DNA from: Cyanobacteriota bacterium
Lineage (GTDB): Bacteria > Cyanobacteriota > Cyanobacteriia > PCC-6307 > Cyanobiaceae
Direction of reading: 5' to 3'
DNA length: 64,000 bases
Assembly (NCBI GenBank): GCA_026389315.1
Contig: JAPLIC010000017.1
Span: 1-64,000, forward strand
Each line of letters begins with the position of its first letter. Positions within the stretch are counted from its first letter, which is position 1. Positions 56,201 through 64,000 of this stretch are shown here, piece after piece. The position numbers and the translations under genes are program-made. The notes under the pieces are model-generated. The model saw only the letters and a list, made by a program, of their open reading frames with translations. It was not told the DNA's origin and ran no database searches.

Positions 56201-56739
56201 GCGAGAGCTGCTGGGAGGCCGCCTGCAGAGCCGGAACCAGCACAGCCTTTCATTGGGGTGACACCATCGATTCCAGCTGGTCCAACTACGACGGCAGCTA
56301 TGCCTACGGAGAGGGCGCCCTTGGGGTGTTCCGCCAGACGCCTGTCGCCATTGGGGAACTGGGACTGGTGAATCCCTGGGGCCTCGGCGAAATGCATGGC
56401 CAGCTTTGGGAGTGGTGCCTCGACCGCTGGCACCCCATGCCCCTGGGCAGCCCTACGGATGGCCGGGCCTGGGAAGACCCGGACCCCAACCTGCAGGGAA
56501 ATCCCAAGCAAGAAGACCGCCTGGCCCGTGGCGGTTGCTGGTGCAGTGACCCTCTGCAATGCCGATCGGGCTCGCGCGGCGGCATTGCGCCGATCTTCCG
56601 CGACAGCTTCGTGGGCTTCAGAGTGGCCTGCCTGCCGCCCGACTGGGGCCGCAAGCCTGATGGCGACAGCCCCGCGAAACCGACCAAGGCACGACGCAGC
56701 GCCGCTGGCAGCACCAGCCGACGCCCAAAAAGCGGCTGA
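53242..56739 (+). CDS. DUF4062-STAND NTPase-HEAT-like-FGE/C-type-lectin multidomain protein
   Basis: The 1165-residue protein has four parts. A DUF4062 domain (about 15-110) reads SFYISSPYLGLVKERERV and DHYILLLSYRYGSLAQDGSGLSITELEFEAAL. A STAND/NACHT-like NTPase (about 225-580) has P-loop EGGSGKT (259-265), Walker B-like VLPIVDHF (331-338) and LILTTRR (358-364). A HEAT-like helical region lies at about 680-800. A C-terminal FGE-sulfatase/C-type-lectin-fold domain (about 855-1130) includes VEIPGGTYQLG, LPSESCWEAACRAGTSTAF, GLGEMHGQLWEWC and LARGGCWCSDPLQCRS through GFRVAC. No signal peptide, so it is cytoplasmic. STAND proteins are signal-dependent switches, many of them in conflict or defence. 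ATG 53242 is five bases after the transporter stop. The FGE cysteine pair of true formylglycine enzymes is not in the expected spacing, so a binding role is more likely than catalysis. Confidence 0.85.
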   Translation: MAATRKGKPPNQNESHSFYISSPYLGLVKERERVKDLITRAGHAYRDSYSGSSDPVVTTCQNDVRSSDHYILLLSYRYGSLAQDGSGLSITELEFEAALEADKPIRAFFLEFTSDLKNAFERDPEAQAALDRFKARVGSLCTPMLCVDEPGGGATGPELFEQAIVRLAANPPPRQGQQQAPPPPSYGPAQVDAWLEAHFEPLAAAFAKLPVVAERRIHVPLNLRLVGPGEKPKQLLLEPADLQHTVAGSEAHLILIAAEGGSGKTSLAVRIAFWALDGLLEGIKRLPVLIDRGLAEDETVSERVRLFLEQSIGSAQLEPELVAALLRLKRVLPIVDHFSELPEVARQRVRETMPAGLLILTTRRSGLEGFSERPITQIIPLQIAIDRLQSFFLEYLTNLGLDDLLNDNELVPAQNQLRRIVADKPISVMLAQMFIDDVIAKREQGHGLLAGSVPELMLGYVNRLDRNIDASQRLRAGLEITPTVVQKSLQILALASHKQGPEGRPLYQPLAFSGDWADQALSAAPPDGMGLASRRQRQTLINYLLEQRLLQNPGADLDQLCFLLDPLSEYLAAMRQRDLFESGQDWHPFLQDLERRSSLEKEGMRGFVLALRDACNDRLKPNERAGLIPQELPDRLGPIANLDPEEERTRLEEQRAHKWMWELSVPVDSERQDAISKLAAMAAPNAPPSSRRAVQLVASTRLAQMVNNQELPETERQDAATLLGMLGTPMATEALLRVVKDDAVLPGIRRAACEALGLLDPANARAQEIEATLIDLMEQAMLKKAKRRETIEALLPLAQGASRASSLRAASQLPVWGRAAGLPVPMVTLTHGHGAITTTIVKVKVWRLPLPEGQNLELVEIPGGTYQLGSPVSEAGHDDYGAFPECAGCDVEALRSVELAAFGMGRYPITHQQWAAVARLQPEGSEPELNPAPSAAMAHGLWPCFAQPGSLPVDSVSWNDCQAWIRRLNRWLLGELGDASPQLSLPSESCWEAACRAGTSTAFHWGDTIDSSWSNYDGSYAYGEGALGVFRQTPVAIGELGLVNPWGLGEMHGQLWEWCLDRWHPMPLGSPTDGRAWEDPDPNLQGNPKQEDRLARGGCWCSDPLQCRSGSRGGIAPIFRDSFVGFRVACLPPDWGRKPDGDSPAKPTKARRSAAGSTSRRPKSG
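56530..56628 (+). other. Possible diversity-generating-retroelement variable region at the C-terminus of the STAND-FGE protein
   Basis: The segment encodes GGCWCSDPLQCRSGSRGG through GFRV, at residues 1097-1128. It has the layout of the variable regions of retroelement-diversified FGE/C-type-lectin proteins (framework GGSWNNNPxNCRSxxR...GFRV), with the usual Asn positions replaced by other residues (Cys, Ser, Asp, Leu). No template repeat or reverse transcriptase gene was recognised in the window. Confidence 0.3.
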
Positions 56740-56839
56740 GCGGCGGCGGGTGCAGCGCTGCCGTCCGTTGGCCATGGTGGCGTTGAGCCGAGAAACCCCG
56801 GCCACTGCCGATATGCTGCCGCCGTAGCCATCTTTGAGA

Positions 56840-57973
56840 ATGTCATCTGCTGTGCTCGTGGTCGGCGCTGGCTTTGCTGGCGCCGTCGTGGCCCGCGAGC
56901 TGGCGGAGGCGGGCCGCAGTGTCAGGGTGATCGACCGACGGCCCCACATCGGTGGCAATGCCTTTGATGCCCTCAATGACCACGGCGAACGCCTCCACGT
57001 TTATGGCCCCCACCTGCTCCATGGCGAGGCCGATTCGGTGGCGATCCGCTGGTTGAGTCGCTTCACCGAATGGCTGCCCTATGAGCATCGGGTGCGGGCG
57101 GTGCTGGCCGACGGACGCACCACCCCCCTGCCGGTGAATCGCACCACCCTCGAAGATGTCTTCGGCGTGGAACTGGCCAGCGAAGCCGACGCCAAGGAGC
57201 TGCTGGCCAGCGAGATCGTGGCCGGCGGCACGCCCAGCAACACCGACGAGTTTTTCCTCGCCAATGTGGGGCCGCGCCTTGCCGACATCTTCTTTCGCCC
57301 CTACACCCGCAAGATGTGGGGGGTCCCCCCCAGCCAACTCGAAGCCGCCGTTGGCGCCCGTTTGCCGGTGCGCTGGAACCGGGACGATCGCTACTTCACC
57401 GATTCCTTCCAGGCGATGCCCAGGGACGGTTTCACGGCCATGTTTGAACGCATCCTCGATCACCCCCTGATCTCGGTGAGCCTGGGCCAGGCCTATGGAC
57501 CCGACCTGGAGGCCGACGTTTCCCATACCTTCTTGAGCCTGCCCATCGATGAATACTTCGGCTTCCGTTTCGGCCGCCTGCCCTATCGCTCGATCCGCTT
57601 TGAAACCAGCAGCGTCAGCGCCGACCAACCGGCGACGGTGATCAACTACACCGACACCGGCCCCTACACCCGCTGCACCCAGTGGGACCTGATCCCCAAT
57701 TCCGGCCGCCGCCAGGATGGCCAGCACACCGTGACCCGGGAAATTCCCTGCGACGCCGCCGACAACAACAACGAGTGCTATTACCCGGTACGCAACCGCG
57801 AAACCCTGGCCCGCTACGAGCAATATGCCGCCCTGGCAGCGACTGAGCCCCACAAGAGCTTCATTGGTCGTTGCGGCCTGTTCCGTTACCTCGACATGGT
57901 GCCCTGCGTCAACATCCACCTGCGCCTGGCCGCCACCTTCCTGGGCCAGGTCCAGGCCCAGGCCGTGGCCTGA
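56840..57973 (+). CDS. glf: UDP-galactopyranose mutase
   Basis: The 377-residue flavoprotein has SSAVLVVGAGFAGAVVARELAEAGRSVRVIDRRPHIGGNAFD (FAD-binding), GPHLLHGEADSV, FFRPYTRKMWGVPP, RLPVRWNRDDRYF, and YPVRN with NECYYPV, all Glf hallmarks. It converts UDP-galactopyranose to UDP-galactofuranose, for a glycan containing Galf. ATG 56840 is preferred over TTG 56834. Although near the STAND gene, it belongs functionally with the envelope glycan genes. Length is normal. Confidence 0.95.
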   Translation: MSSAVLVVGAGFAGAVVARELAEAGRSVRVIDRRPHIGGNAFDALNDHGERLHVYGPHLLHGEADSVAIRWLSRFTEWLPYEHRVRAVLADGRTTPLPVNRTTLEDVFGVELASEADAKELLASEIVAGGTPSNTDEFFLANVGPRLADIFFRPYTRKMWGVPPSQLEAAVGARLPVRWNRDDRYFTDSFQAMPRDGFTAMFERILDHPLISVSLGQAYGPDLEADVSHTFLSLPIDEYFGFRFGRLPYRSIRFETSSVSADQPATVINYTDTGPYTRCTQWDLIPNSGRRQDGQHTVTREIPCDAADNNNECYYPVRNRETLARYEQYAALAATEPHKSFIGRCGLFRYLDMVPCVNIHLRLAATFLGQVQAQAVA

Positions 57974-58011
57974 ATACCCCCGCCGCGCCCGGGGGAGCCA
58001 GACTGGCCACC

Positions 58012-59428
<1,417 letters not shown>

Positions 59429-59442
<14 letters not shown>

Positions 59443-60928
59443 GCTGGCCCTCCATCCATTGCCAAGCCAGGTGCAGGGTGTCCGCCTGGCCGAGGTTGCC
59501 GGGAAAGGTGAGGATCGGCAGCGGCCCTGCCCCCGGCTCGGCGCCGAAAGCGGCTGAATCGGCCGGGGTCAACACCAGGGACAGCCCCGGCAACAACTGG
59601 CCCTGCAGCTCGACCGCAGCCAGCTGCAGACCCTCGGCGAGCAGAACCTGGCTGGTGATGCCCCCCTTGCTGATCAGGTACCCCAACCGGGGCGCCAGGG
59701 CCGCCGCCAACCGCGCCATGGTGGCGGCCAGCACCTGGCCCAGGGCCCGGCGCTCGGCGGCATGGCGGCATGGCAACTCGCCGCGACTGGTGTGGAGCAC
59801 GGGCGTGCGACCGGACGCCAGCACCGCCTGCAGTTGCTCCAGCCAGGCGGCCTCCAGGGAGGGCAGCAGCCGATCGGGCAGGGGTCCCTCCAGGAGGCGA
59901 TGCACCTTGGCCACCGGCAGCACCACGCCAACGCAGGCGGGATCCGCCAGCAGGTCCTCCAACTGGGCATCGGCCAGGGGCACGTGGGAACCCACCAGCA
60001 CCAGCCCCGGCAGGGGCCCGGCCGGACCGCGCCGCCGCAGGCCCGCCAGCTCGTGGGGCCCAAGGGGCTGGGGGGGCAAGGCGGCCAAAGCGCCCAAGAC
60101 CGAAGCCGCCGACTGCAACAGCCAGGGGCTCGGCCCCGGGGGCCCGGCCAGCGTCAACCGCCGTATCGCCGTCCCCAAGGCCATCAACTGGCCAGGCCGC
60201 TCGGCATCCACGGCCACCACCACCCCGCCAGCCAGGGCGGCGAGGCGGGCCTCCAACCGCTCCAGGCCGGGTCCCCCCCCCCGCTCCCGGGCCACGGCGG
60301 CGGCTTCCATCAGCTCCAGGTCGAGGCGCTGCACCTGGTCGGCGGCCACCCGGCCGCCCGTCTTCTCCTCCACCCACTGCGGCAGATAGCTGCTGCCATA
60401 CCCAAACAGACGATCGCGGCCAAAGGCGGTCTCGTGCACGGGGCGGCCGTGCAGCCGATGCACACCGGCCACGGTGGTGCGCCCCCCCTCCAGGAAGGCG
60501 GGCACCAGCAAGGTGGCCCCAAAGGGTCCCAGCCCGGCGCAGAGGGCCTCCACCTCCAAGGGAAAATGGCCCCGCAAGGTCGAATCCCCCCGGCTGACCA
60601 GCAGCCAGTTGCGGCACACCCCCTGCTCGACGGCCGCGGCCAACAGCGGGGCCAGGGCCGCGGCGATCTGCCCCACCCGCTGGCGGGCCTCCCCAGGCGC
60701 AAGGGCCCTGGTGTTGGCCAGCACGAACATCAGCGGCGAAGGATGGCGCAGGGCCGCCGCCAGCTGGGGGGCACCCCAATCCAGCAGCAAGGGACAACCG
60801 TGCACGGTCTGGGACCCGGTGGGATCGTCGTCGATCACGACGATCTTCAGGGGAATCGTCTCCGGGGGGGAAAGGGCCGCCCCGGGAGCAAGGGCCGCCC
60901 CGGGTGACAAAGCAGAACTGGAATCCAT
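59429..60928 (-). CDS. Four-carbon acid sugar kinase family protein (DUF1537)
   Basis: The 499-residue protein has LKIVVIDDDPTGSQTVHGCPLLL at the N-terminus (DDDPTGSQT is the family signature), VSRGDSTLRGHFPLEV, AFLEGGRTTVAGVH, and C-terminal GYLISKGGITSQVLLAEG and LTFPGNLG. Family members phosphorylate four-carbon sugar acids such as tetronates. It lies between glcF and glcE, convergent with glcF and divergent from glcE, which suggests, but does not prove, a role near glycolate metabolism. ATG 60928 starts near an AALAPGAAL/ALSPGAAL duplication. Confidence 0.9.
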
Positions 60929-60937
60929 CGGTCCCAG

Positions 60938-61017
60938 CCTGCCCTGCCAAGGGCCTGCCCTGCCACGGTCCTGCCCTGCCACGGTCCTGCCCTGCCACGG
61001 TCCTTCCCTGCCACGGT
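60938..61017. repeat. Five 16-bp tandem units in the kinase/glcE divergent promoter region
   Basis: CCTGCCCTGCCACGGT occurs three times in a row from 60954, flanked by one imperfect unit on either side (60938 and 61002). The array takes up 80 of the 112 bases between the two divergent start codons. It would change promoter spacing if units were gained or lost. Confidence 0.92.
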
Positions 61018-61040
61018 GCCCCCGTGGCAGCATCACGGCC

Positions 61041-62279
61041 ATGACGGCCCCCGAAATCCTCCAGCCCCAAGCCAGCGAGCTGGGCGCCCTTGTGCGAGCG
61101 CTTCATGCCGAGGGCCGTCCCTGGCTGCCCGCTGGCCAGGCCAGCCGCCTGGGCTGGGGCGCCGCCGTGAGTCCAGCCTGCACGGTGGTCCGCAGCAGCG
61201 CCCTCAATCGCATCCTGGAGCACAACCCCGGCGACTTCACGATCCGAGTGGAGGCGGGGACGCCCCCCGAGGCCGTGCAGCAGGCCCTGGCGGAGCATGG
61301 CCAATGGCTGGCCGTCGATCGGCCCTGGGGCAGTGGGGCCCTGGGGGGCGGCAGCATCGGCGGCCTGGTGGCCCGGGGCCTCACGGGCGGCTACCGCCAG
61401 AGGTATCTGGGCATTCGCGACCAACTGATCGGCATCGGCCTGATGCGGGCCGATGGGGTCTCGGCCAAGGCCGGGGGACAGGTGGTCAAAAATGTGGCGG
61501 GGTATGACCTGATGCGCCTCTTTTGCGGCAGCTGGGGCTCCCTGGGTCTGATCACCGAAGTCACCTTGCGCAGCATGCCCCTGCCGCCGCAGCGCAGCGG
61601 CCTGCTCGTTCAGGGCCCCCTGAGCAAACTGGCGCCGCTGGGCGAATGGCTGCTGGGCTCGAGCCTGACGCCCGAGCGGATCGATTGGTGGAGCCCGGCC
61701 CTGGCCGCCGCTGCGGGTCTGGCGCCCCAGCCCCTGTTGCTGCTGGGCCTGGCCAGCGTGGATGCCCTCAACCTGGCGGAACAGCAGACCGCCATTGCCG
61801 CCCAAACGGCCCTGGCCTGCGAAGTTCTGACGCCCGAACGGCTGGGGGAGCTGCTGGCGGTGGCGGGAGGTGGTGAGGCCCCAGCCCCTGCCTGGCTGCT
61901 GCGCCTGGGGGTCGATCCCGCCCGGGTCCCCCTGTTGCTGGCAGCCCCGGAATGGCAGGGGGTTCCTTTGGAAATCGGCGCCGGCAGTGGCCTGGGAGTC
62001 GCCTGGGCAGGGGGCCCGGGCGACTCTTTCCATGCCGCCCAAGGGACGTTGAACCCCGACCAGGTGGCGAACCTGCGGCGGCGATGCCTTGCCCTTGGGG
62101 GCCATCTGACGGTTCTCAGCCAACCCGAGGGCAGCCGGCTCACCGCCTGGGAAGACGCCCCCTCCCGCCCCCTGATCGAACGGATCAAAGATCAGTTCGA
62201 TCGCCTGGGCCAATTGGCGCCCGGCCGGCTGCCGGGAGTGGCCCGGGCCGCCGGCCATCCCCCCAGACCACATGCCTAA
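61041..62279 (+). CDS. glcE: Glycolate oxidase FAD-binding subunit
   Basis: The 412-residue protein has the PCMH-type FAD-binding pattern: RPWLPAGQASRLGWG, TIRVEAGTPPEAVQQALAEHGQWLAVDRPWG, GGSIGGLVARGLTGGYRQRYLGIRDQLIGIGLMRADGVSAKAGGQVVKNVAGYDLMRLFCGSWGSLGLITEVTLR. It is the GlcE subunit that, with GlcD and GlcF, oxidises glycolate to glyoxylate in photorespiration. ATG 61041 follows the 16-bp repeat array by 23 bases. The frame is open far upstream only because of the GC-rich sequence. Confidence 0.94.
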   Translation: MTAPEILQPQASELGALVRALHAEGRPWLPAGQASRLGWGAAVSPACTVVRSSALNRILEHNPGDFTIRVEAGTPPEAVQQALAEHGQWLAVDRPWGSGALGGGSIGGLVARGLTGGYRQRYLGIRDQLIGIGLMRADGVSAKAGGQVVKNVAGYDLMRLFCGSWGSLGLITEVTLRSMPLPPQRSGLLVQGPLSKLAPLGEWLLGSSLTPERIDWWSPALAAAAGLAPQPLLLLGLASVDALNLAEQQTAIAAQTALACEVLTPERLGELLAVAGGGEAPAPAWLLRLGVDPARVPLLLAAPEWQGVPLEIGAGSGLGVAWAGGPGDSFHAAQGTLNPDQVANLRRRCLALGGHLTVLSQPEGSRLTAWEDAPSRPLIERIKDQFDRLGQLAPGRLPGVARAAGHPPRPHA

Positions 62280-62301
62280 ATGCCATGCCCAGGACCCACT
62301 C

Positions 62302-63264
62302 CTAGGAAAGACTTGCCAGCCAGGACCGCAGCGCCGCATTGACCGGTGCGGGCACCTCGTCGTGGGGGCAGTGGCCGGCCTCCAGCAGCACCTCGCTCGT
62401 GGCCGGCGGTGCATGCTTGAGGAAGCTGGCGCGCCGGCCGGGGGCATTGATCCAGGGGTCCTGCAGTCCCCAGATCAGCAGCAGGGGGCAGGAAAGCTGG
62501 GTGAAAAGGTGGTCCAGGGGCTCGCCGCTGGGGAGATCGAAAACGGTGCGAAACACCCCGAAAGCCCCCGCATCGCGGGAGGGCCGCAGGATGGACTCCA
62601 CCAGCGCCTCATCCACATTGGTGCGATCGAGATAGACCCGCTCCAAAGTGCGCCGGATCGTGGCCGGCCGCCGCAGGTTCTCGAACAACAGGCGTTGCAG
62701 CAGTGGACTGCGAAACAGGGCCCCGCCGATGCTGCGGCGGGCGATGGCCCCCCAGCCGGTGGGCGGCCGCTGCTCGTCGGAGAAAGGACCAGCAGCATTG
62801 ATCAGGGCCACCCCGGCGGCCTGGGGCCCCAGGGCGGTGCCCGCCGCCAGGGCGGCGTAGCCGCCGAGGGAATTGCCCACCAGGACGGTCGGGCGGCCAA
62901 TTTCAGTGCGCACGTAGGCCTCCAGCTGGTCACGCCACAGAGCTCCGCCGTAGGCGAGCCCAGCGGGCTTGGCACTGCGGCCGAAACCCAGCAGGTCGAG
63001 GGCATGCACCTCATGGCGCTCAGCGAGCACGGGAATGTTGTGACGCCAGTGGTCCGTGGAGGCCCCAAAACCATGCACCAGCAACAGGGCGGGACCCTCG
63101 GGCTGCGGGGGGGCTTGGCTGAGCCTATGCACGTGATGGCCAAGAAAACTCCAGGCGCCGGTTGGAGGTTCCGTGGCAGAGGTGGCTTCGGCAGAGGTGG
63201 CTTCGGCAGAGGTGGCTTCGGCAGGGGTCAGGGATTGCTGCCCTGGTGAAAATGTGGACGGCAT
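62302..63264 (-). CDS. Alpha/beta-hydrolase fold protein
   Basis: The 320-residue protein has LLLVHGFGASTDHWRHNIPVLAERHEVHALDLLGFGRSAKP, the nucleophile elbow LVGNSLGGYAALAAG, an acidic site in WGLQDPWI and the catalytic His in EAGHCPHDE. The triad (Ser/Asp/His) is complete. The N-terminal 35 residues include the repeats AEATS, encoded by three 15-bp units at 63175-63219. Substrate unknown; similar proteins in cyanobacteria act as esterases or haloalkane-type hydrolases. The gene is convergent with glcE. Confidence 0.9.
   Translation of the reverse strand: MPSTFSPGQQSLTPAEATSAEATSAEATSATEPPTGAWSFLGHHVHRLSQAPPQPEGPALLLVHGFGASTDHWRHNIPVLAERHEVHALDLLGFGRSAKPAGLAYGGALWRDQLEAYVRTEIGRPTVLVGNSLGGYAALAAGTALGPQAAGVALINAAGPFSDEQRPPTGWGAIARRSIGGALFRSPLLQRLLFENLRRPATIRRTLERVYLDRTNVDEALVESILRPSRDAGAFGVFRTVFDLPSGEPLDHLFTQLSCPLLLIWGLQDPWINAPGRRASFLKHAPPATSEVLLEAGHCPHDEVPAPVNAALRSWLASLS
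63175..63219. repeat. Three 15-bp tandem units in the alpha/beta-hydrolase leader
   Basis: GGCAGAGGTGGCTTC occurs at 63175, 63190 and 63205. On the minus strand it encodes EATSA-type pentapeptides in the non-conserved N-terminal leader. Frame is kept. Confidence 0.9.
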
Positions 63265-63348
63265 CGGCTGGGTGACGGCCGCAGCCCCACAAGGCGCGGT
63301 ACGGAAGGTGCTTGATGCTAGGGAGCCTGAAGCGGCGGCACCCCGACC

Positions 63349-63657
63349 ATGAGCTTGATCCCCGTGGCCCTGGCCTGGCCGATGCTCCTGCCCGGCATCG
63401 CCCTCTGGGCCCTGGCCCTCTACTGGCCCCTGAGCCTCAGCCTGGCTCCCTTGGAGCAGGGCCTGGCGAACGGCCCCCTCAATGGCGCCAGTCAGCAAAT
63501 CGTGCTGGTGCTGGGCAGCCTCAGCCTGGCCCTGGTGGCGGGATTGGCGATGGAGTTGGGCCTGGGCTGGGCCCTTGGCCCCAGCTGGGCCTCCAGCTTG
63601 GGATTGGTGACGGCCCTGTGGGCCCTGTTCTGGGTGCTGACGGGAAGGACGCCCTGA
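63349..63657 (+). CDS. Small hydrophobic membrane protein
   Basis: The 102-residue protein is almost entirely hydrophobic with about three membrane segments (ALAWPMLLPGIALWALALYW, IVLVLGSLSLALVAGLAM, SLGLVTALWALFWVL). I do not recognise a family. The composition and the start (ATG 63349, 84 bases from the divergent hydrolase start) favour a real gene, but there is no functional clue. Confidence 0.55.
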   Translation: MSLIPVALAWPMLLPGIALWALALYWPLSLSLAPLEQGLANGPLNGASQQIVLVLGSLSLALVAGLAMELGLGWALGPSWASSLGLVTALWALFWVLTGRTP

Positions 63658-63661
63658 ATGT

Positions 63662-64000
63662 TCAGGCTTTCTGGATATCGCGATCGGGGCCCACCAAAAC
63701 AGCCCGCAGCAGCAGCGGGGCCAAGAAGGTGGTGCCAATCACCATCATCAGAATCGCCGCCTCCAGGGAAGGGGTTAACAGACCCGCCTGGGAGCCGAGG
63801 CCAAGAAAAATCAATCCCACTTCGCCGCGAGGCAACATGCCAAGGCCCACCACCAGTCTACGGGTGGGTTCGGCGCTGAAATAGGTCCAACCGGAGGCCA
63901 GTTTGCCAGCAATCGCCACGGCCAGCAGGAAAGCGGCCACCACCAGCCCCTGACGGTTGGCCGGATCGAAGGGGTTCAGCACCGAAAGGTCCATGGCGGT
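63662..64000 (-). CDS. Cation/proton antiporter, C-terminal part (gene starts outside window)
   Basis: The frame is open at the right edge and ends at 63662. It encodes membrane segments VVAAFLLAVAIAGKLASG, then RRLVVGLGMLPRGEVGLIFLGLGSQAGLL, a motif typical of CPA2-type Na+/K+:H+ antiporters (NhaS3/KefB-like; GxxPRGEVGLI), and a final segment MMVIGTTFLAPLLLRAVLV. It would move cations against protons across the membrane. Only the last 110 or so residues are visible, so the exact subgroup is uncertain. Confidence 0.85.
   Translation of the reverse strand, partial: TAMDLSVLNPFDPANRQGLVVAAFLLAVAIAGKLASGWTYFSAEPTRRLVVGLGMLPRGEVGLIFLGLGSQAGLLTPSLEAAILMMVIGTTFLAPLLLRAVLVGPDRDIQKA

Noticed and set aside
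56530..56628. Active diversity-generating retroelement in this window
   Set aside because: No reverse transcriptase or adenine-rich template copy was seen; ordinary FGE-type domains share the same framework.
60938..61017. 16-bp repeats considered as CRISPR or origin iterons
   Set aside because: Direct head-to-tail units without spacers; no replication gene nearby. A minisatellite explains it.

Overview
This 64-kb window looks like chromosomal DNA of a high-GC unicellular cyanobacterium, probably a freshwater Cyanobium/Vulcanococcus/Synechococcus-type organism. The taxonomic hints are a biliverdin-forming heme oxygenase, glycolate oxidase subunits GlcE and GlcF, a cyanobacterial-type NADP isocitrate dehydrogenase, a DUF928 protein beside a CHAT protein and a two-partner-secretion adhesin, and tightly packed genes with many ATGA start/stop overlaps. 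No tRNA, rRNA, CRISPR array or intact mobile element was recognised. Function calls come from reading motifs in the translations; no database search was possible.

Layout. (a) 1-4430 is a decaying accessory stretch. It holds a CobW/COG0523 metallochaperone gene broken by an internal deletion, a divergent FAD protein that may share a Zur-like operator with it, and fragments of an AlbA_2/RecG-like protein, a type I restriction HsdR N-terminus, a molybdopterin oxidoreductase C-terminus and an integron-type tyrosine recombinase. An intact HicB-HicA module follows, whose flanks resemble those of an integron cassette. (b) 4434-8410 carries two overlapping cysteine-type sulfatase genes; the first has an in-frame TGA inside its signal-peptide region. 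(c) 8398-11789 is a UDP-sugar operon (Ugd, UDP-xylose synthase, UDP-glucuronate 4-epimerase). (d) 11912-40232 is a large envelope-polysaccharide region: Kdo synthesis (KpsF, KdsB, KdsC, KdsA), about ten glycosyltransferase-like proteins, GtrA with a GtrII-like protein, an acyltransferase-3, an ABC exporter and two paralogous multi-pass membrane proteins, with Cca, HIT, thioredoxin-like and PcrA/UvrD housekeeping genes in between. (e) 40288-43284 holds heme oxygenase, a small conserved-looking protein and Icd.

(f) 43288-56739 is the most interesting part: two divergent operons. Leftward run a roughly 2,000-residue secreted TpsA-type adhesin (TPS domain, L-type lectin domain, YDG/MBG repeats), an exported CHAT-domain putative cysteine protease and an exported DUF928 protein. 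Rightward run a TpsB/FhaC-type outer-membrane transporter and, five bases later, a 1165-residue DUF4062-STAND NTPase-HEAT-like-FGE/C-type-lectin protein. The arrangement suggests a secreted adhesin with its transporter, an associated protease and a cytoplasmic signalling or defence ATPase. (g) 56840-64000 returns to core metabolism and envelope functions: UDP-galactopyranose mutase, GlcF, a DUF1537 sugar-acid kinase, GlcE, an alpha/beta hydrolase, a small membrane protein and the end of a cation/proton antiporter gene.

Short tandem repeats (14-16 bp) recur through the window, both between genes and in frame inside genes (kdsB, the alpha/beta hydrolase), and the adhesin carries four repeats with an exact 261-bp period. 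This suggests a chromosome prone to minisatellite growth.
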